Shown here one piece after another: positions 1 to 11,115 of a stretch of 64,000 nt of DNA. Origin of the DNA: Jacaranda mimosifolia (taxonomy: Eukaryota > Streptophyta > Magnoliopsida > Lamiales > Bignoniaceae). Where the stretch lies: contig CM032124.1 of NCBI GenBank assembly GCA_018894105.1, positions 2,465,501 to 2,529,500 on the forward strand, written 5' to 3'. Position 1 is the first letter of the stretch. The number at the start of each line of letters is the position of its first letter. The notes below the pieces were generated by a model, which ran no database searches, was not told the DNA's origin, and worked only from the letters and a program-made list of their open reading frames with translations. The translations under genes and the position numbers were made by a program.

Positions 1-521
1 CACCTATATTTGACCTATATCTACCAAACAAATTATATGAAAATATTATTCTTCGCTAAAGATTTCAGATGAGTTCTATGAAGATGGAAAGACCTTGTCA
101 GTATACCTCCAAATACAGCAATTTTGAGCAAATCTACCTTTTGTCTTAACACATGGTGGGTTAAGATTCTGGATATATATATATTATCATAGTCCTCTTC
201 CACAAAACTATACCACCTTTTCTTGATCTCATCTAATACAGCAGAGGACAAAGAGGGTGCCAAGCTGCGCAGCCGGCTTTCATACAGAAACGCCCACACC
301 ACAATGTTATAGTATCTCTACATTCATAGACAACAGCTGTTGATGATGTTTTACCCAGATAAAAAGATGTAAGAACAAACAAAAACAATACAGCAGAAAC
401 AACAGTACTGCTGATTCATAATACTGATAAATCGAACGTGTTTCTCAATTACAACAAACTCAAGAATGGCTCTATATATGGCACCAATCTTTCTCTTGGC
501 AAGTGAAAACTACGACAGTTC

Positions 522-908
522 TTAAGGATATCTATTTATGGACCTTATTACAGAATCAAATTGCAGATCACCTTCAACGATAGTTAATCGGCGTTTCAAA
601 TTCTGGTTTTCGTTTTCAAGCTCAGCTTCCCTCCTTTTGCTGTCCTGAAGCTCCTTTTGGAGCTTGGTTTCTTCCTCATCGCACTCCTGGATTGATCGTT
701 TGAGGTCAGTATTGATTCGCTCCAACTCCCCCATTGATTCCTTGGCTCTCTTGCGAGTCCTTTGCCTGTTAAACCAGCTGGCTATTTGCTCCATATCCAG
801 CCCTGTAACACTCGCCAGAACAATTTTCTTCTCTTTGGTTAAGTGTTCTGATTCTTCAAATGCTGACTTAAGATATTCAATCTGGTATTTCTCAAAACGT
901 TTAGCCAT
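522..908 (-). CDS. Small homeodomain-leucine zipper protein, copy 1
   Basis: This is a single uninterrupted 128-residue frame. Residues 3-58 align with plant HD-Zip homeodomains: KR start, helix 1 ending in SAFEESEHL, turn TGLD, and helix 3 starting QIASWF. Residues 59-112 form a heptad-rich coiled coil (LERINTDL, LQKELQDS, AELENENQNL), the leucine zipper. HD-Zip proteins are nuclear dimeric transcription factors, normally 200 or more residues long, so this one is nearly just the two domains. The recognition helix reads WFNRQR instead of WFQNRR, so the near-invariant Asn51 is replaced by Arg unless a one-residue deletion is assumed. The ATG at 908 is chosen because MAKRF is shared by copies 1 and 3. 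Against copy 3 I count by eye about 12 silent and 15 replacement codon differences and no indels, which suggests past protein constraint. Activity is untested. Confidence 0.7.
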   Translation of the reverse strand: MAKRFEKYQIEYLKSAFEESEHLTKEKKIVLASVTGLDMEQIASWFNRQRTRKRAKESMGELERINTDLKRSIQECDEEETKLQKELQDSKRREAELENENQNLKRRLTIVEGDLQFDSVIRSINRYP

Positions 909-940
909 TACTCTTCCTGCACCAAAAAGTCTCTCCTCAT
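908..940 (-). promoter_or_regulatory. Ten-codon upstream ORF abutting the copy 1 start
   Basis: An ATG at 940 opens a 10-codon frame whose TAA overlaps the main ATG by one base (TAATG, 906-910). It lies between the TATA box and the start codon, so it should be in the leader. Overlapping stop-start arrangements can lower initiation on the main frame or allow reinitiation. The same ATG is in frame in copy 2 and in another frame in copy 3. Confidence 0.5.
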
Positions 941-966
941 GTTTAGACTAGTTCACCTTCCCTCTC

Positions 967-974
967 AATTTATA
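967..974 (-). promoter_or_regulatory. TATA box of homeodomain-zipper copy 1
   Basis: On the minus strand this reads TATAAATT within a block shared by all copies (GTCTATAAATTGAGAGGG). It lies about 60 bases before the ATG, giving a leader of roughly 30 bases. Equivalent boxes are at 6359-6366, 12663-12670 and 19740-19747. Confidence 0.6.
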
Positions 975-1005
975 GACATGCTCAAAAGTACATGGGAAGA
1001 AATAG

Positions 1006-1029
1006 AAAAAAAAAAAAAAAAAAAAAAAA
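1006..1029. repeat. A24 homopolymer upstream of copy 1
   Basis: A run of 24 A lies just upstream of the promoter. Unit C has 25 A at the same place (12704-12728), while unit B has interrupted AATAATAAG. This is a slippage-prone tract 40 to 60 bases upstream of the TATA box. Confidence 0.85.
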
Positions 1030-3346
1030 GGAACTTAATCACAACAGGCAGATGAAGCCAGATGAAGGACGAAAAAGACGAGGATGCCTTTATGAATCAA
1101 CAAGCATGCTACCAAGAACTTAAAGACAAACTATTGTGCTTTTAATTTGACATGCAAGATATTCTTTTGCATGTCTTATGTCATCATGAGACAGCAATTG
1201 TATGTATATGTAGTAGTACACTCTATGCCGGCAAATGTATAAGCATTTGGTACTAAAAACATAAAATACATATATGTCAGTTCACTAATTTTCGCATCTT
1301 TCTACCGAACGATGCTCATCCACGTCAAGCTGGCACAATCTAGTCTTTCATTTTTCAGAATTTTATCAAAATGGTTCTCAATATCTCAAGTGAAATCCCT
1401 GAATCACATATATAAACCTCAGTCCACTTATTCCTGTATTAGTCCATATTTCCACTTCACAATTTCAATGTCAGTAGAACAACCCCTTAATAGACTGCTA
1501 CAGAAGAGTATTGGTCTAAATAACTACAGGAATCATACGAGGAACAATTGTGATCAAGTAAAAATTAATACAATACAATCTAAGTATGGGCGAAGAATCT
1601 TTTTCTTACATTAGGTACTCTGGAAGAAGGCCCTCTGCTCCATTAATTTAGAAACTCTTCCAATTAGTCATTCTTATGATTCCTTTTGGGCGTTGTCGTC
1701 TTTATGTCTTTCAGCAAGCTAAAATATTCGAGACCAATACAAAGCAAAGACTGTCACTTTCAGGAGTAACTTCCTAAAATCTGTATCTGCTCTCTAGTTT
1801 TTATATATCCATCAACAGGATTTTATATCCCAAGTTAAAATTGCATGAGATTTTCAATGAAATATCATAAATTTTCACTTCAAATAAAAGGAAATCTAAT
1901 GCAAAACTTAGAACTATTTGGAATTCCTTGAAAAGGTTAAGTTAATAGTAACTACATTCCAAAGCAGCTTTTGAATATTTATAGGAAAATCATAAGATTG
2001 TTTTTGTTCAAGACAGCGATCAGAACTAGTCTTATGCATTTAACTCATTGATTCATTGCAGACAAATGTAAATATACGTCCACATGATTGGTTACAAGCC
2101 AACCAATCTTACAGTGTGTTGAAACTAGAATCAGTTTGCAATAAAACAAACCTACTCAATATTAAAATTTTCCTTACATATGTACTAGAATGTGGCACAT
2201 CCACACACTGCTTCTCCTTAGGGGGGGATGCAAGTCTTCTTGGTCTAAATCAAATTATGAAATATTCATCAACACAGCAATCATTTCCGGGGTGATTTTA
2301 TCTGTATTATCAACTCTGCATTTACTTAATAATCCACCACAGAAAAGTCCAATCTTTACCACAATCCTGCAATTTTAAATTACTTAATCCACCAAAAAAG
2401 AAAAGAAAAGAATAACAATACAAGAAACAGTGTCATGTGAGCGTCTAAAGAATGCACCACAGTAAAGTACCAACCCACATAATGCAGCACAATAGCTCAC
2501 CCAAATTTGTTTTCAAGAAAATAAAGACATCCATAAAAATTGTTTACGATGGAGACACTGATAGGCTACTTGAGTCCACACAATGAAAATTAGTGGGATG
2601 CTCCCAGAAACCTAAACAAACTATGGTTGTCCATATCAAAGAATGGCAGCAGCAGAATGAAACTCATCCAGGACTGGATATGGAGTAAAACCCAATCCTT
2701 TGTACGTCCAAAGAAACAGAAATCTTACTCCAGTTCCAATCCTGGATAAGTCTCTGCACTGGCTTTCAACTCCAGCTCATAATGATCCCCCCTTATGCAC
2801 AAAACTCACACATATATATAAATACACTTGGTGTATAGATTGGCCGAAGGGAAGAGGTTTTGAGGAAATGGCACACTATGTAGAAGTAGCATATAGAGTT
2901 CAAATTCATGGAGAAATGGAATTTTTGACATAAACTAATAGTTGGAATTTTGTCCTTGGGTTCAGAGCATTTTCTTGGTTAGAAATATTTTAGATATGCC
3001 AGCTTGTGCAGGCAATTCAGGGATCTTTTCACCCACTATTTGTTGTTTCTGGCTTGATGTTGGCGGGACGGGCAAGTGGGTTCCAACAAGAAATGCCAAA
3101 TGGAGTGTTGTTTGTGCATAAAAGCTTCCAAACATCACAAGTTTTGTCATCTCCTTTTAAATTTTTGGCTGCCAACGTGTGAAAAAGAAATAACTATCAC
3201 AGTAAAAACGTGGGGGGACAACTTATTTGGAGAGGAAATCAAGAAAATACTTGTTTTATGCATAGAAATAATTACAAAACCCCCCTACAAGTTCAATTAA
3301 ACATAACGTGGTTTGTGCACAATGCCTGAACCCAAGCTAGAAAGTT
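1030..3346. other. Non-coding part of unit A
   Basis: I see no gene here. The stretch is well conserved in units B (6420-8816) and C (12729-15076), but its open frames are not kept: single-base indels shift the only shared candidate (2962-3150 versus 8297-8527 and 14579-14767). Part of it (2640-3000) is also recognisable at 60660-61530. Confidence 0.5.
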
Positions 3347-3465
3347 TTACAGAATCATGCCTAGGATGTCATTCTTGATTTCTATTGCTGCCACATAAAT
3401 CAGATGGAAAATAAATGAACTCTGAATCTTGCAGTGTAAAAGAACCTGTATTATGTATAAGAACT
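3347..3465 (-). pseudogene. Deleted relic of the unknown 3' exon (unit A)
   Basis: The sequence matches the C-terminal half of the exons at 8817-9057 and 15077-15317, ending in the same stop. It stops abruptly after gaact at 3465, and the text then resumes with the intron-side sequence ctcaatcagaagg. About 180 bases, including the acceptor site, are missing, so this copy cannot make the protein. Confidence 0.65.
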
Positions 3466-3718
3466 CTCAATCAGAAGGACAAGAAGAGAGAAGCAAAAGC
3501 ATCAAAACAAAGAAGAGCCGTAAACTACAAGACTCTTAACACAGCTGAATATGTAGAAACAATATAGAATGTGTTAGGTGTAATTTCACATCGTGCCTTT
3601 ATAGATATGATGATGTTGTGACAAGCATGACATTTGATTGTCTTTGATATTCATACATTATGATTTCATGAGAAACTTTTTAATTTTGTATTATATACTT
3701 TATTAAAAAATATACTGT

Positions 3719-3850
3719 AAATTGGAGCGAATTGAAACCGGGGGCCTTCCTCCTCCACGGAGCGAACTGATTGGAGAACCATTCTCTGAGCGAGGCGTTG
3801 CTTCTTCTCCTCCATCTCCATAAAATGGATTTTCGGTCCTTCTTGCAAGG
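3719..3850 (-). other. Possible 5' exon of the unknown gene (unit A)
   Basis: This is a GC-richer island in AT-rich DNA. On the minus strand it reads MEMEEKKQRLAQRMVLQSVR and continues to FQFAPIY, then a possible GT donor (ACA|GTATAT). Unit C has the counterpart at 17559-17690, but with indels that shift the frame, so it may be an untranslated first exon or a dead one. It is upstream of the unknown 3' exon on the same strand. The product is not recognised. Confidence 0.25.
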
Positions 3851-4916
3851 AGATACTTTCTGTTCGATGGCGAACTCATGCGCCGATGCTGCGACCCACT
3901 GGTGGGGTTAAGAGCTTGCTTCTGCCTACAGCAGCCTCAAAGTTCGAAGAGCTCAGATGGCATAGCGGAGAAGGTAACTATGGCTTGCAACATATAACCT
4001 CTATTTTGAAAGGCACTCATCAAAACTACAGTAGTTGTCACTGAATTGTCCTTTGAGTTTTTTGATGAAATAAGCGAAGTATTACTTATAGTAACTTTTT
4101 AGATATGGTAGTTGGTGATTTTGAGAAATTTAAAAAAAAAAATACATATTATTAATAATTATAAAACTTAAATAGAGCAAAACAAAGTTCAAGAAAGGGC
4201 CTTTTTCCTTCAGTTTGTGAAATAAAGATGTTAACCTCGCAAATGGCAGTAGGTATTATTTATTCTAATTGATATTCAAATTCTCCACTTTTATTTGTAC
4301 TCTTTTCATATAATTGATATTCCTTAATTTTAGCATTTTCACTCTCTTCTCCAATGATAGAACACATAGTTTACCCTTTTTTTTTAAAATCTCCTCCCTG
4401 TCTCTGCCCTCCTCCACTCAACATGGCTGCCCGTTTTCTTCTCTTGAAAAAGCAGCAAGATCTTGTTTCCAACACTTTGAATCTTCTATTCCATTTGTTT
4501 TTGCATCTCTCATTTTTAATTTTTTTACATTTCATTATTATATATAAACAGTAAGTGTATAAAATATTTTATCGATTAAAGACTTGGTTCACCTATACTT
4601 TAAACCTGTATTTTATAAAACAAAATATATGAAAACATTATTCATTGCTAAAGATTTTAGTTGAGTTTTATGCAAATAGAAAGAACCTTGTCAGCGTATC
4701 TCAAAATACAGCAATTTTGAGCAAATCTACCTTTTGTATTAACACATGGTGGGTCAAGAATCTGGATATATATTAGCATAGTCCTGCTTCCACAGAACTA
4801 AATCACGTTTTCTTGATGTCAGGCTCTCAGCTAATACAGTAGAGGACAAAGAGGGTGCCAAGTGGCGCAACTGGCTTTCATACAGAAACACCCACACCAC
4901 AATGTTATAGTACCTC

Positions 4917-5623
4917 TAGGGCTGTCAATGGATCAGATTTTAATTCAAATTCGATCCGAATTTTTATTCGATTAAAATATTCGATGGATCAGATCCGATT
5001 ATAAATATCCATAATTCAAAATAAGTGGATCGGATATGGAATTGATAATTATATAGTATAAATTATATTAATGAAGAATTGACTGGAATGCAAATATATG
5101 TGATATTATAATTGATAATGCTCTAATTTTTTTTTCTTTGAAACAATTAATTTAATAAAGTAATTATCTATATACGTATGTTTCATATCATAACCTAAAT
5201 ACACAATTTATAATGACTTATGCACTGTAAAATATACATTACCAAATGATCAATTTGATATAACCCCCATGGATTATGCCTTAAATCTTTAGCTTTTGCA
5301 ATGATATAATAAAAAGTTATGAAAAAAAATCTAAATTTGAGCTCTCTTAACTTTGTTAATATTATATTTGGATTAAAAGGTAATCTTGAAATCTCATGTA
5401 ACATATCTTATAAGACGGTTTTTTCTAACAATATAAAAATTTAAAGAACGCAATTTTTTTTTGACTTTCTTATCAAGTTTCGGATTTTTATCGGATCTGG
5501 ACATGGAATTAGCATACATAGATCCTATAGGACTTGGATTCGGATTCGGTTATATATACATATTATCGAATTTGAATTCGGATTATCCTGATTTGATCCA
5601 AATCCGACCCGTTGACAGCCCTA
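4917..5623. mobile_element. hAT-like non-autonomous element, 707 bp
   Basis: Perfect 12-bp terminal inverted repeats (TAGGGCTGTCAA) are flanked by an 8-bp direct repeat, AGTACCTC (4909-4916 and 5624-5631). Both are hallmarks of the hAT superfamily. Unit A shows the empty site (AGTATCTC once, followed by TACATTC), proving insertion. The inside is AT-rich with subterminal GGATCNGAT-type motifs near both ends, and I see no transposase. Confidence 0.9.
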
Positions 5624-5790
5624 AGTACCTCTACATTCACAGACAACAACAGCTATTGATGATGTTTTACTCAGACAAAAAGTGTAAGAACAAGCAGAAA
5701 CAATACAGCAGAAGCAATAGTACTGCTAATTCATAATACTGATCAACCGAACGTGTCTCAATTACAACAGACTCAAGAATGGCTCCATAT

Positions 5791-5944
5791 ATGGCACCAA
5801 TCTTTCTCCTGGCAAGTGAAAACTACGACAGTTCTTAAGGATATTTATTTATGGACCTTATTACAGAATGGCACCAATCTTTCTACTGGCAAGTGAAAAC
5901 TATGACAGTTCTTAAGAATATTTATTTATGGACCTTATTACAGA
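5791..5944. repeat. 77-bp tandem duplication at the 3' end of copy 2
   Basis: The sequence starting ATGGCACCAATCTTTCTCC at 5791 is repeated at 5868 with a few changes. The unit covers the last codons and the 3' flank of the homeodomain-zipper copy in unit B. Units A and C have it once. Confidence 0.85.
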
Positions 5945-6331
5945 ATCAAACTGTAGATCACCTTCAATGATAGTTAACTGGCCTTTCAAATTCTGGTTTT
6001 CATTTTCAAGCTCAGCTTCTCTCCTTTTGCTGTCTTAAAGCTCCTTTTGGAGCTTGGTTTCTTCCTCTTGGCGCTCCTGAATTGACCATTTGCACTCAGT
6101 ATTGATTCGCTCCAACTCCCCCATTGATTCCTTGGCTTTCTTGCAAGCCCTTTGCCGGTTAAACCAGCTGGCTATTTGCTCCATATCTAGCCCTGTAACC
6201 CTAGCCAAATCAATCTTCTTCTCTTTGGTTAAGTGCTCTGATACTTCAAATGCTGACTTAAGATATTCAATCTGGTATTTCTCAAAACATTTAGCCATTA
6301 CTCCTCCTGCACCCAAGAACTCTCTCCTCAT
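5912..6331 (-). pseudogene. Homeodomain-zipper copy 2, early stop in the zipper
   Basis: This copy matches copies 1 and 3 through the homeodomain and first half of the zipper. Then CAG, present in the other copies, has become TAA (6035-6037). The remaining codons down to the normal stop at 5912-5914 are still readable. A product of about 88 residues from the conserved ATG at 6298, or 98 from the in-frame upstream ATG at 6331, would keep the homeodomain (with a Cys at position 4, MAKCF) but lack the second half of the dimerisation zipper. Such a product could be a dominant interfering form, but decay is the simpler reading. Confidence 0.75.
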
Positions 6332-6358
6332 GCTTAAGACTTGTTCGCCTTCCCTCTG

Positions 6359-6366
6359 AATTTATA
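6359..6366 (-). promoter_or_regulatory. TATA box of homeodomain-zipper copy 2
   Basis: TATAAATT on the minus strand, at the same place relative to the gene as in copies 1 and 3. The surrounding block GTCTATAAATTCAGAGGG differs from copy 1 by one base. Confidence 0.55.
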
Positions 6367-8588
6367 GACATGCCCAAAAGTACATGAGAAGAAATAGAAA
6401 AGAAAAATAATAATAAGAAAATCACAAGAAGCAGATGAAGCCAGAGGAAGGGCGAAAAAGACGAGGATGCATTTATGAATCAATGACCATGCTACCAAGA
6501 AACTTAAACTATTATTCTTTTAATTTGACATGCAAGATATTCTTTTGCTTGTCTTACGTCATCATGAGACAGCATTTGTATGTATATGTAGTAGTACACT
6601 CTATGCCGGCAAATGTATAAGCATTTAGTAATAAAAACATAAAATACATATATGTCAGTTCACTGATTTTGGATCTTTCTGCCAAACGATGCTCATCCAC
6701 GTCAAGCTGGCATAATCTAGTCTTTCATTTTTCAGAATTTTATCAAAATGGTTCTCAATATCTCAAGTGAAATCCCTGTCCCTGAATCACATACATAAAC
6801 CTCAGCCTACTTATTCCTGTATTAGTCCATGTTTCCACTTCACAATTTCAATGTCAGTAGAACAACCCCTTAATAGACTGTTACAGAAGAGTATTGGTTT
6901 AAATAACTACAGGAATCATACGAGGAACAATTGTGTTCAAGTAAAAAGCAATACAATACAATCTAAGTATGGGCAAAGAATCTTTTTCTTACACTAGGTA
7001 CCCTGGAAGAAGGACCTCTGCACCATTAATTTAGAAACTTTTTCAATTAGTCATTCTTGTGATTCTTTTTGAGCATTGTCGTCTTTTTGTCTTTCAGCAA
7101 GATAAAATATTCGAGACCAGTACAAAGCACACTCTGTACTGGATTTTATATATCCATCAACAGGATTTTATATCCCAGGTTAAAATTGCATGAAATTTTC
7201 AATGAAATATAAAAAAATTTCGCTTCAAATAAAAGGAAATCTAATTCAAAACTTAGAACTATTTGGAATTCCTTGAAAAGGTTAATAGTAACAACATTCC
7301 AAAGCAGCTTTTGGATACTTATAGGAAAATCATAAGATTGTTTTTATTCAAGACAGCAATCAGAACTTGTCTTATGCATTTAAATCATTGATTCATCGCA
7401 GACAAGTGTAAATATACTTCCACATGATTGGTTACAAGCCAACCAATCTTACAGTGTGTTGAAACTAGAATGAGTTTGCAATAAAACAAACCTACTCAAT
7501 ATCAAAATTTCCCTTAAATATGTACTAGAATGTGGCACATCCACACTGCTTCTCCTGAGGAGGGAAACAAATCTTCTGGGTCTAAATCAAATGATGAAAT
7601 ATTCATCAACACAGCAATCATTTCCTGGGTGATTTTATCTGTATTATCAACTTTGCATTTACTTAATAATCCACCACAAAAGGTCCAATCTTTACCTCAA
7701 TCCTGCAATTTTAAATTACTTAATCCACCAAAAAAGAAAAGAAAATAATAACAATGCAAGAAACAGTGTCATGTGACTGTGTAAAGAATGCACCACAGCA
7801 AAGTACCAACCAACATAATGCAGCAAAATAGCTCCCCCAAATTTATTTTCTAGAAAATAAAGATATCCATAAAAGTTGTTTACGATGGAGACACTGATAG
7901 GCTACTTAAGCCCACACAATGAAAATTAGTGGGATGCTCCCAGAAACCTAAACAAACTATGGCTGTCCATATCAAAGAATGGCAGCAGCAGAATGAGACT
8001 CATCCAGGACTGGATATGGAGTAAAACCCAATTCATTATATGCCCAAAGAAACAGAAATCTTACTCCAGTTCCAATCGTGGACAAGTCTCTGCACTGAGT
8101 TTCAACTCCAGCTCCTAATGATCCCCCTTAGGCACAAAACTCACACACATATATAAATACACTTGGTATATAGATTGGCTGGATGGAAGAGGTTTTGAGG
8201 AAATGGCACACTATGTAGAAGTAGCATATAGAGTTCAAATTCATGGAGAAATGGAATATTTGACATAAACTAATAATTGGAGTTTTGTCCTTGGGTTCAG
8301 AGGATTTTCTTGGCTAGAAATATTTTAGATATGCCAGCTTGTGCAGGCAATTCAGGGATCTTTTCACCAACTGTTGTTGTTTCTGGCTTAATGTTGGTGG
8401 GACGGGCAAGCGGGCTCCAACAAGAAATGCCAAATGGAGTGTTGTTTGTGCATAAAAGTTTCCAAATATCACAAGTTTTGTTATCTCTTTTTAAATTTTT
8501 GGTTGCCAACATGTGAAAAAGAAACAACTATCACAGTAAATCAGGACCAGTACTTGTTTTATGCATCAGGAATAATTACGAAACCCCT

Positions 8589-8605
8589 CCCCCCCCCCCC
8601 CCCCC
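8589..8605. repeat. C17 homopolymer
   Basis: A run of 17 C follows AAACCCCT. Unit A has only six C and unit C four at the homologous place, so this tract has expanded in unit B alone. On the minus strand it is a G17 run. Confidence 0.9.
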
Positions 8606-8816
8606 TACAAGTTTAATTAAATATAAACATATACATATATGCATATGTATATGTCTTTTTTTTTTGTGTGTGTGTTTGGGTTTTGAAAATTACACTTATT
8701 TTCTTAATATTTATTATCTTCTTACATTTACATCCAACTTTTACTAAAGTAGACATCAACCAAGAATTTAAACATGGTTAATTTGTGCACAATGCCTGAA
8801 GCCAAGCTAGAAAGTT

Positions 8817-9057
8817 TTACAGAATCATGCCTAGGATGTCATTCTTGATTTCTCTTGCAGCCACATAAATCTGATGGAAAGTATTGGACTCTGAATCTCG
8901 GAGTTTAAAAGAACCTGCAATATGTATAAGAACTGCACAAGCCCTGTACTGGCTCTGCTCAACATGTGGCAGCAACCATTCTATGTCAGCAAATTGTTCT
9001 TTTGTCATCTGCCAAATGGAAATATTTGCTACTGTCTTCTGCAGCCTCCAAGACAAT
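8817..9057 (-). CDS. 3' exon of an unrecognised gene (unit B)
   Basis: The exon has a good splice acceptor (CTAAT branch-like motif, then TTATGCAG at the 5' edge). It then has 79 open codons, LSWRLQKTVANISIWQMTKE through an IHIAGSFKL segment to NDILGMIL, and a stop. I do not recognise the family; no signal peptide or membrane segment is visible. The unit C copy (15077-15317) has the same frame with eight residue changes. By eye all nine base differences change the protein and none is silent, so present selection on it is doubtful. No convincing 5' exon was found in unit B, where the upstream region was replaced, so this may be an orphan exon. Confidence 0.4.
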
Positions 9058-9219
9058 CTGCATAATCCAAGCTCATGATTAGTAGGTCAATTTTGGAGAA
9101 GGTCGATCAGAAGGACAAGAAGAGAGAAGCAAAAGCATCAAAACAAAGAAAGGCTGTAAACTACAACACTAACACAGCTGAATATGTAGGAACAATATAG
9201 AATGTATTAGGTGTGATGA

Positions 9220-10333
9220 CCATCTAGGAAGAAAACATCACAATCCGAAACAAAGTAAATAGAAGTTTCCAGAAAGCCGGCTTCCTCCAGAGAGTCCCCA
9301 GGAGAACGAAAGATCCAGTCAGTTGACGGCATGAGAGATGAGCCAAAGCCCAAGACATGACATTATCTTAAGAAAAGAAACATATAAATGAGGAAATAAA
9401 CAAGGAAAGCAAAGGAAACATCACTATCAGTGATACGAGCAGATGAAGTTAGCAAAGACGATTGAGAGTAAGGAAACTTTTAAGCACTAATCAGAAGTAT
9501 TTTTCTAAAGGAGCTCTCTTTTAACAGCCTGGAAAGCATTCAAATTAAAAGTTCATAAAAATCACTTCAACCAAATGCTCAAACAGAAATCTCATACCTA
9601 TGGGATTCTCCATCTGTTTCCATAAAATGTCTCTGCCCAAATAGCCATTAGAGTCTTTACATACATGCACTACAAGGCAGCATTACTGTGGAAGCAAAAA
9701 ATTAAATTCATAAATTTGTTTGGAAGAAACTTGATTATGAAGTTAAAGTTCATTCACAAGGACATGGATCAATAAAAAGATGCTTGGCAAATGGCCGTCT
9801 TTCAATCACTATTTCAGAATTTAGATTGCTTTCACTATGAAGAAAAGGACTAGGATGAACCATGGCGATTCCTTACATTCTTGAAACAACCAAATGAAAA
9901 GCTGTGATCCTAGAAAGACTTTTCCTGGCAAATTTCATGTGAAAACAAATATCCTGCCTAAATAAAATGTTAATAGCAAATATTGACAGCAATTTCACAT
10001 GAAGCTTGTGCTCCTTTCTCATAGATTTATAATTTAAGGGAGTTTCACATTTGGAATCAGCTTCAGAAACAAAGAAATGAATCCAATAAGCTACTCAATC
10101 AACTACTCATCTGTATATGATTGACTTCAATTTATATACAGAGTTCCAATATTCTTGGCTAGAAGATAATGGTGAAATAAAGAACCAGTATATTATATTC
10201 TCTGATGCGATATACAAACAGTGCAAATTGGAGAATAATGCTTCCAAAAAAAAGAGTTTACATATATCCATTTTGAATATAAAACATGAACATTACTTTA
10301 AGGTCAAGCCACAACACTCCCTCCCTACACTTG
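9220..10333. other. Unit B-specific stretch, no gene recognised
   Basis: This replaces the 5' exon region present in units A and C. It has no long open frame. A short phrase near 9860 (GGCGATTCCTTACATTCTTG) recurs in diverged form near 62725 and 62776. From about 10230 the sequence becomes homologous to 19145 onward, leading into the pseudogene fragment. Confidence 0.4.
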
Positions 10334-10541
10334 CTAGCTCTCTGAATCTTTTGCTACAATTCTGTCTCAATAATAAGTTTATCCCTTAATACCCATTCAC
10401 AAACCTCATCAAGGTTATTAGTCATCTCCAGCAATTGTTAGCCTTTGTTTCAAACGATGGTTTTCATCTTGGAGCTCGGCTACTCTCCTCTTGCTCTCTT
10501 CAAGCTCCTGTTGGAGCATGGCGTCACTCCCCTGGCTAAAA
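10334..10541 (-). pseudogene. 5'-truncated homeodomain-zipper fragment, subfamily II
   Basis: The minus strand encodes MLQQELEESKRRVAELQDEN and continues as a zipper. Two stops follow, caused by an 8-base deletion where the 19253-19690 relative has GAGCAGTT. The homeodomain half is absent: similarity ends near 10541. Together with the copy at 19253-19690 it defines a second, diverged subfamily of the zipper gene. Confidence 0.75.
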
Positions 10542-11115
10542 GTTCTTATCGAACAAAATACAAATTAAGCTTCAAAAATCTATGACGTGACAAAAGTATG
10601 ACTAAAGATCAAATTAATAAATTAAAACATGAACAGGGCACATTATATATGAGTTATCATACGCTGAATCAATCTAAAAATCCTAATGGTCTTAGACCCC
10701 GTCATTTATAAATAAGGTCATCCATGACTCAAAGAGGGGATGGAATCGCTTTCTAACTTAAGTTATTTCTCGAAAATAGGCACGTTTCTGCACATTACTT
10801 AATGGTGCATGCTGATTGTAATTTATGTGTGGAACTTATAAATTGATCAGGGCTGGATATGGAATAAAACAACCACAAATTTGGTAGGAACAAATTTGGT
10901 AGGAAAAGAGCCCTAGATTTACTCGACCCAGCCTAGAATAAGTCTATCCACAGGGATTGAAACGAACCATGATGGCTTCTTCCTCATCTCTAGCGAGAAT
11001 AGATCTTACATATAGTGAGGAAGTATGCATGCATTTATTAAAAAAATGGTGCGTGATCTTGTTCTTTAGCGTACAACGCTTTGTTGGGGGGGAAAGTTCC
11101 CAAGAAATATGACAT
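10542..11115. other. Intergenic, nothing recognised
   Basis: No conserved open frame or repeat was recognised between the zipper fragment and the resumption of unit similarity near 11115. A G-run (TTGGGGGGGAAA, near 11083) is the only local oddity. Confidence 0.3.

Larger units (their letters stand above)
1..4590. repeat. Tandem duplication unit A (left part may lie outside window)
   Basis: This is the first of three head-to-tail copies of one segment. Its start matches the sequence beginning near 4591 and again near 11629 (cacctatattt followed by the same AAATATATGAAAAcATTATTC stretch). Collinear similarity then runs through the homeodomain-zipper gene, a long non-coding stretch and the unknown 3' exon. 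Its last 500 bases (4060-4590) match 11120-11628 at the end of unit B. Inside A, about 180 bases covering most of the unknown exon have been deleted at 3465. Because the window starts inside the match, more units may lie to the left. Confidence 0.85.

Noticed and set aside
1006..1029. A24 tract as a poly(A) tail of a retrocopy
   Set aside because: It lies upstream of the gene on the coding strand's complement and recurs at the same place in unit C. A homopolymer in the promoter region explains it.
2962..3150. Shared minus-strand frame with GEKIPELPAQAGISKIF, also at 8297-8527 and 14579-14767
   Set aside because: A one-base indel between units B and C puts the upstream half in different frames, so the shared residues reflect recent DNA duplication rather than a kept protein.
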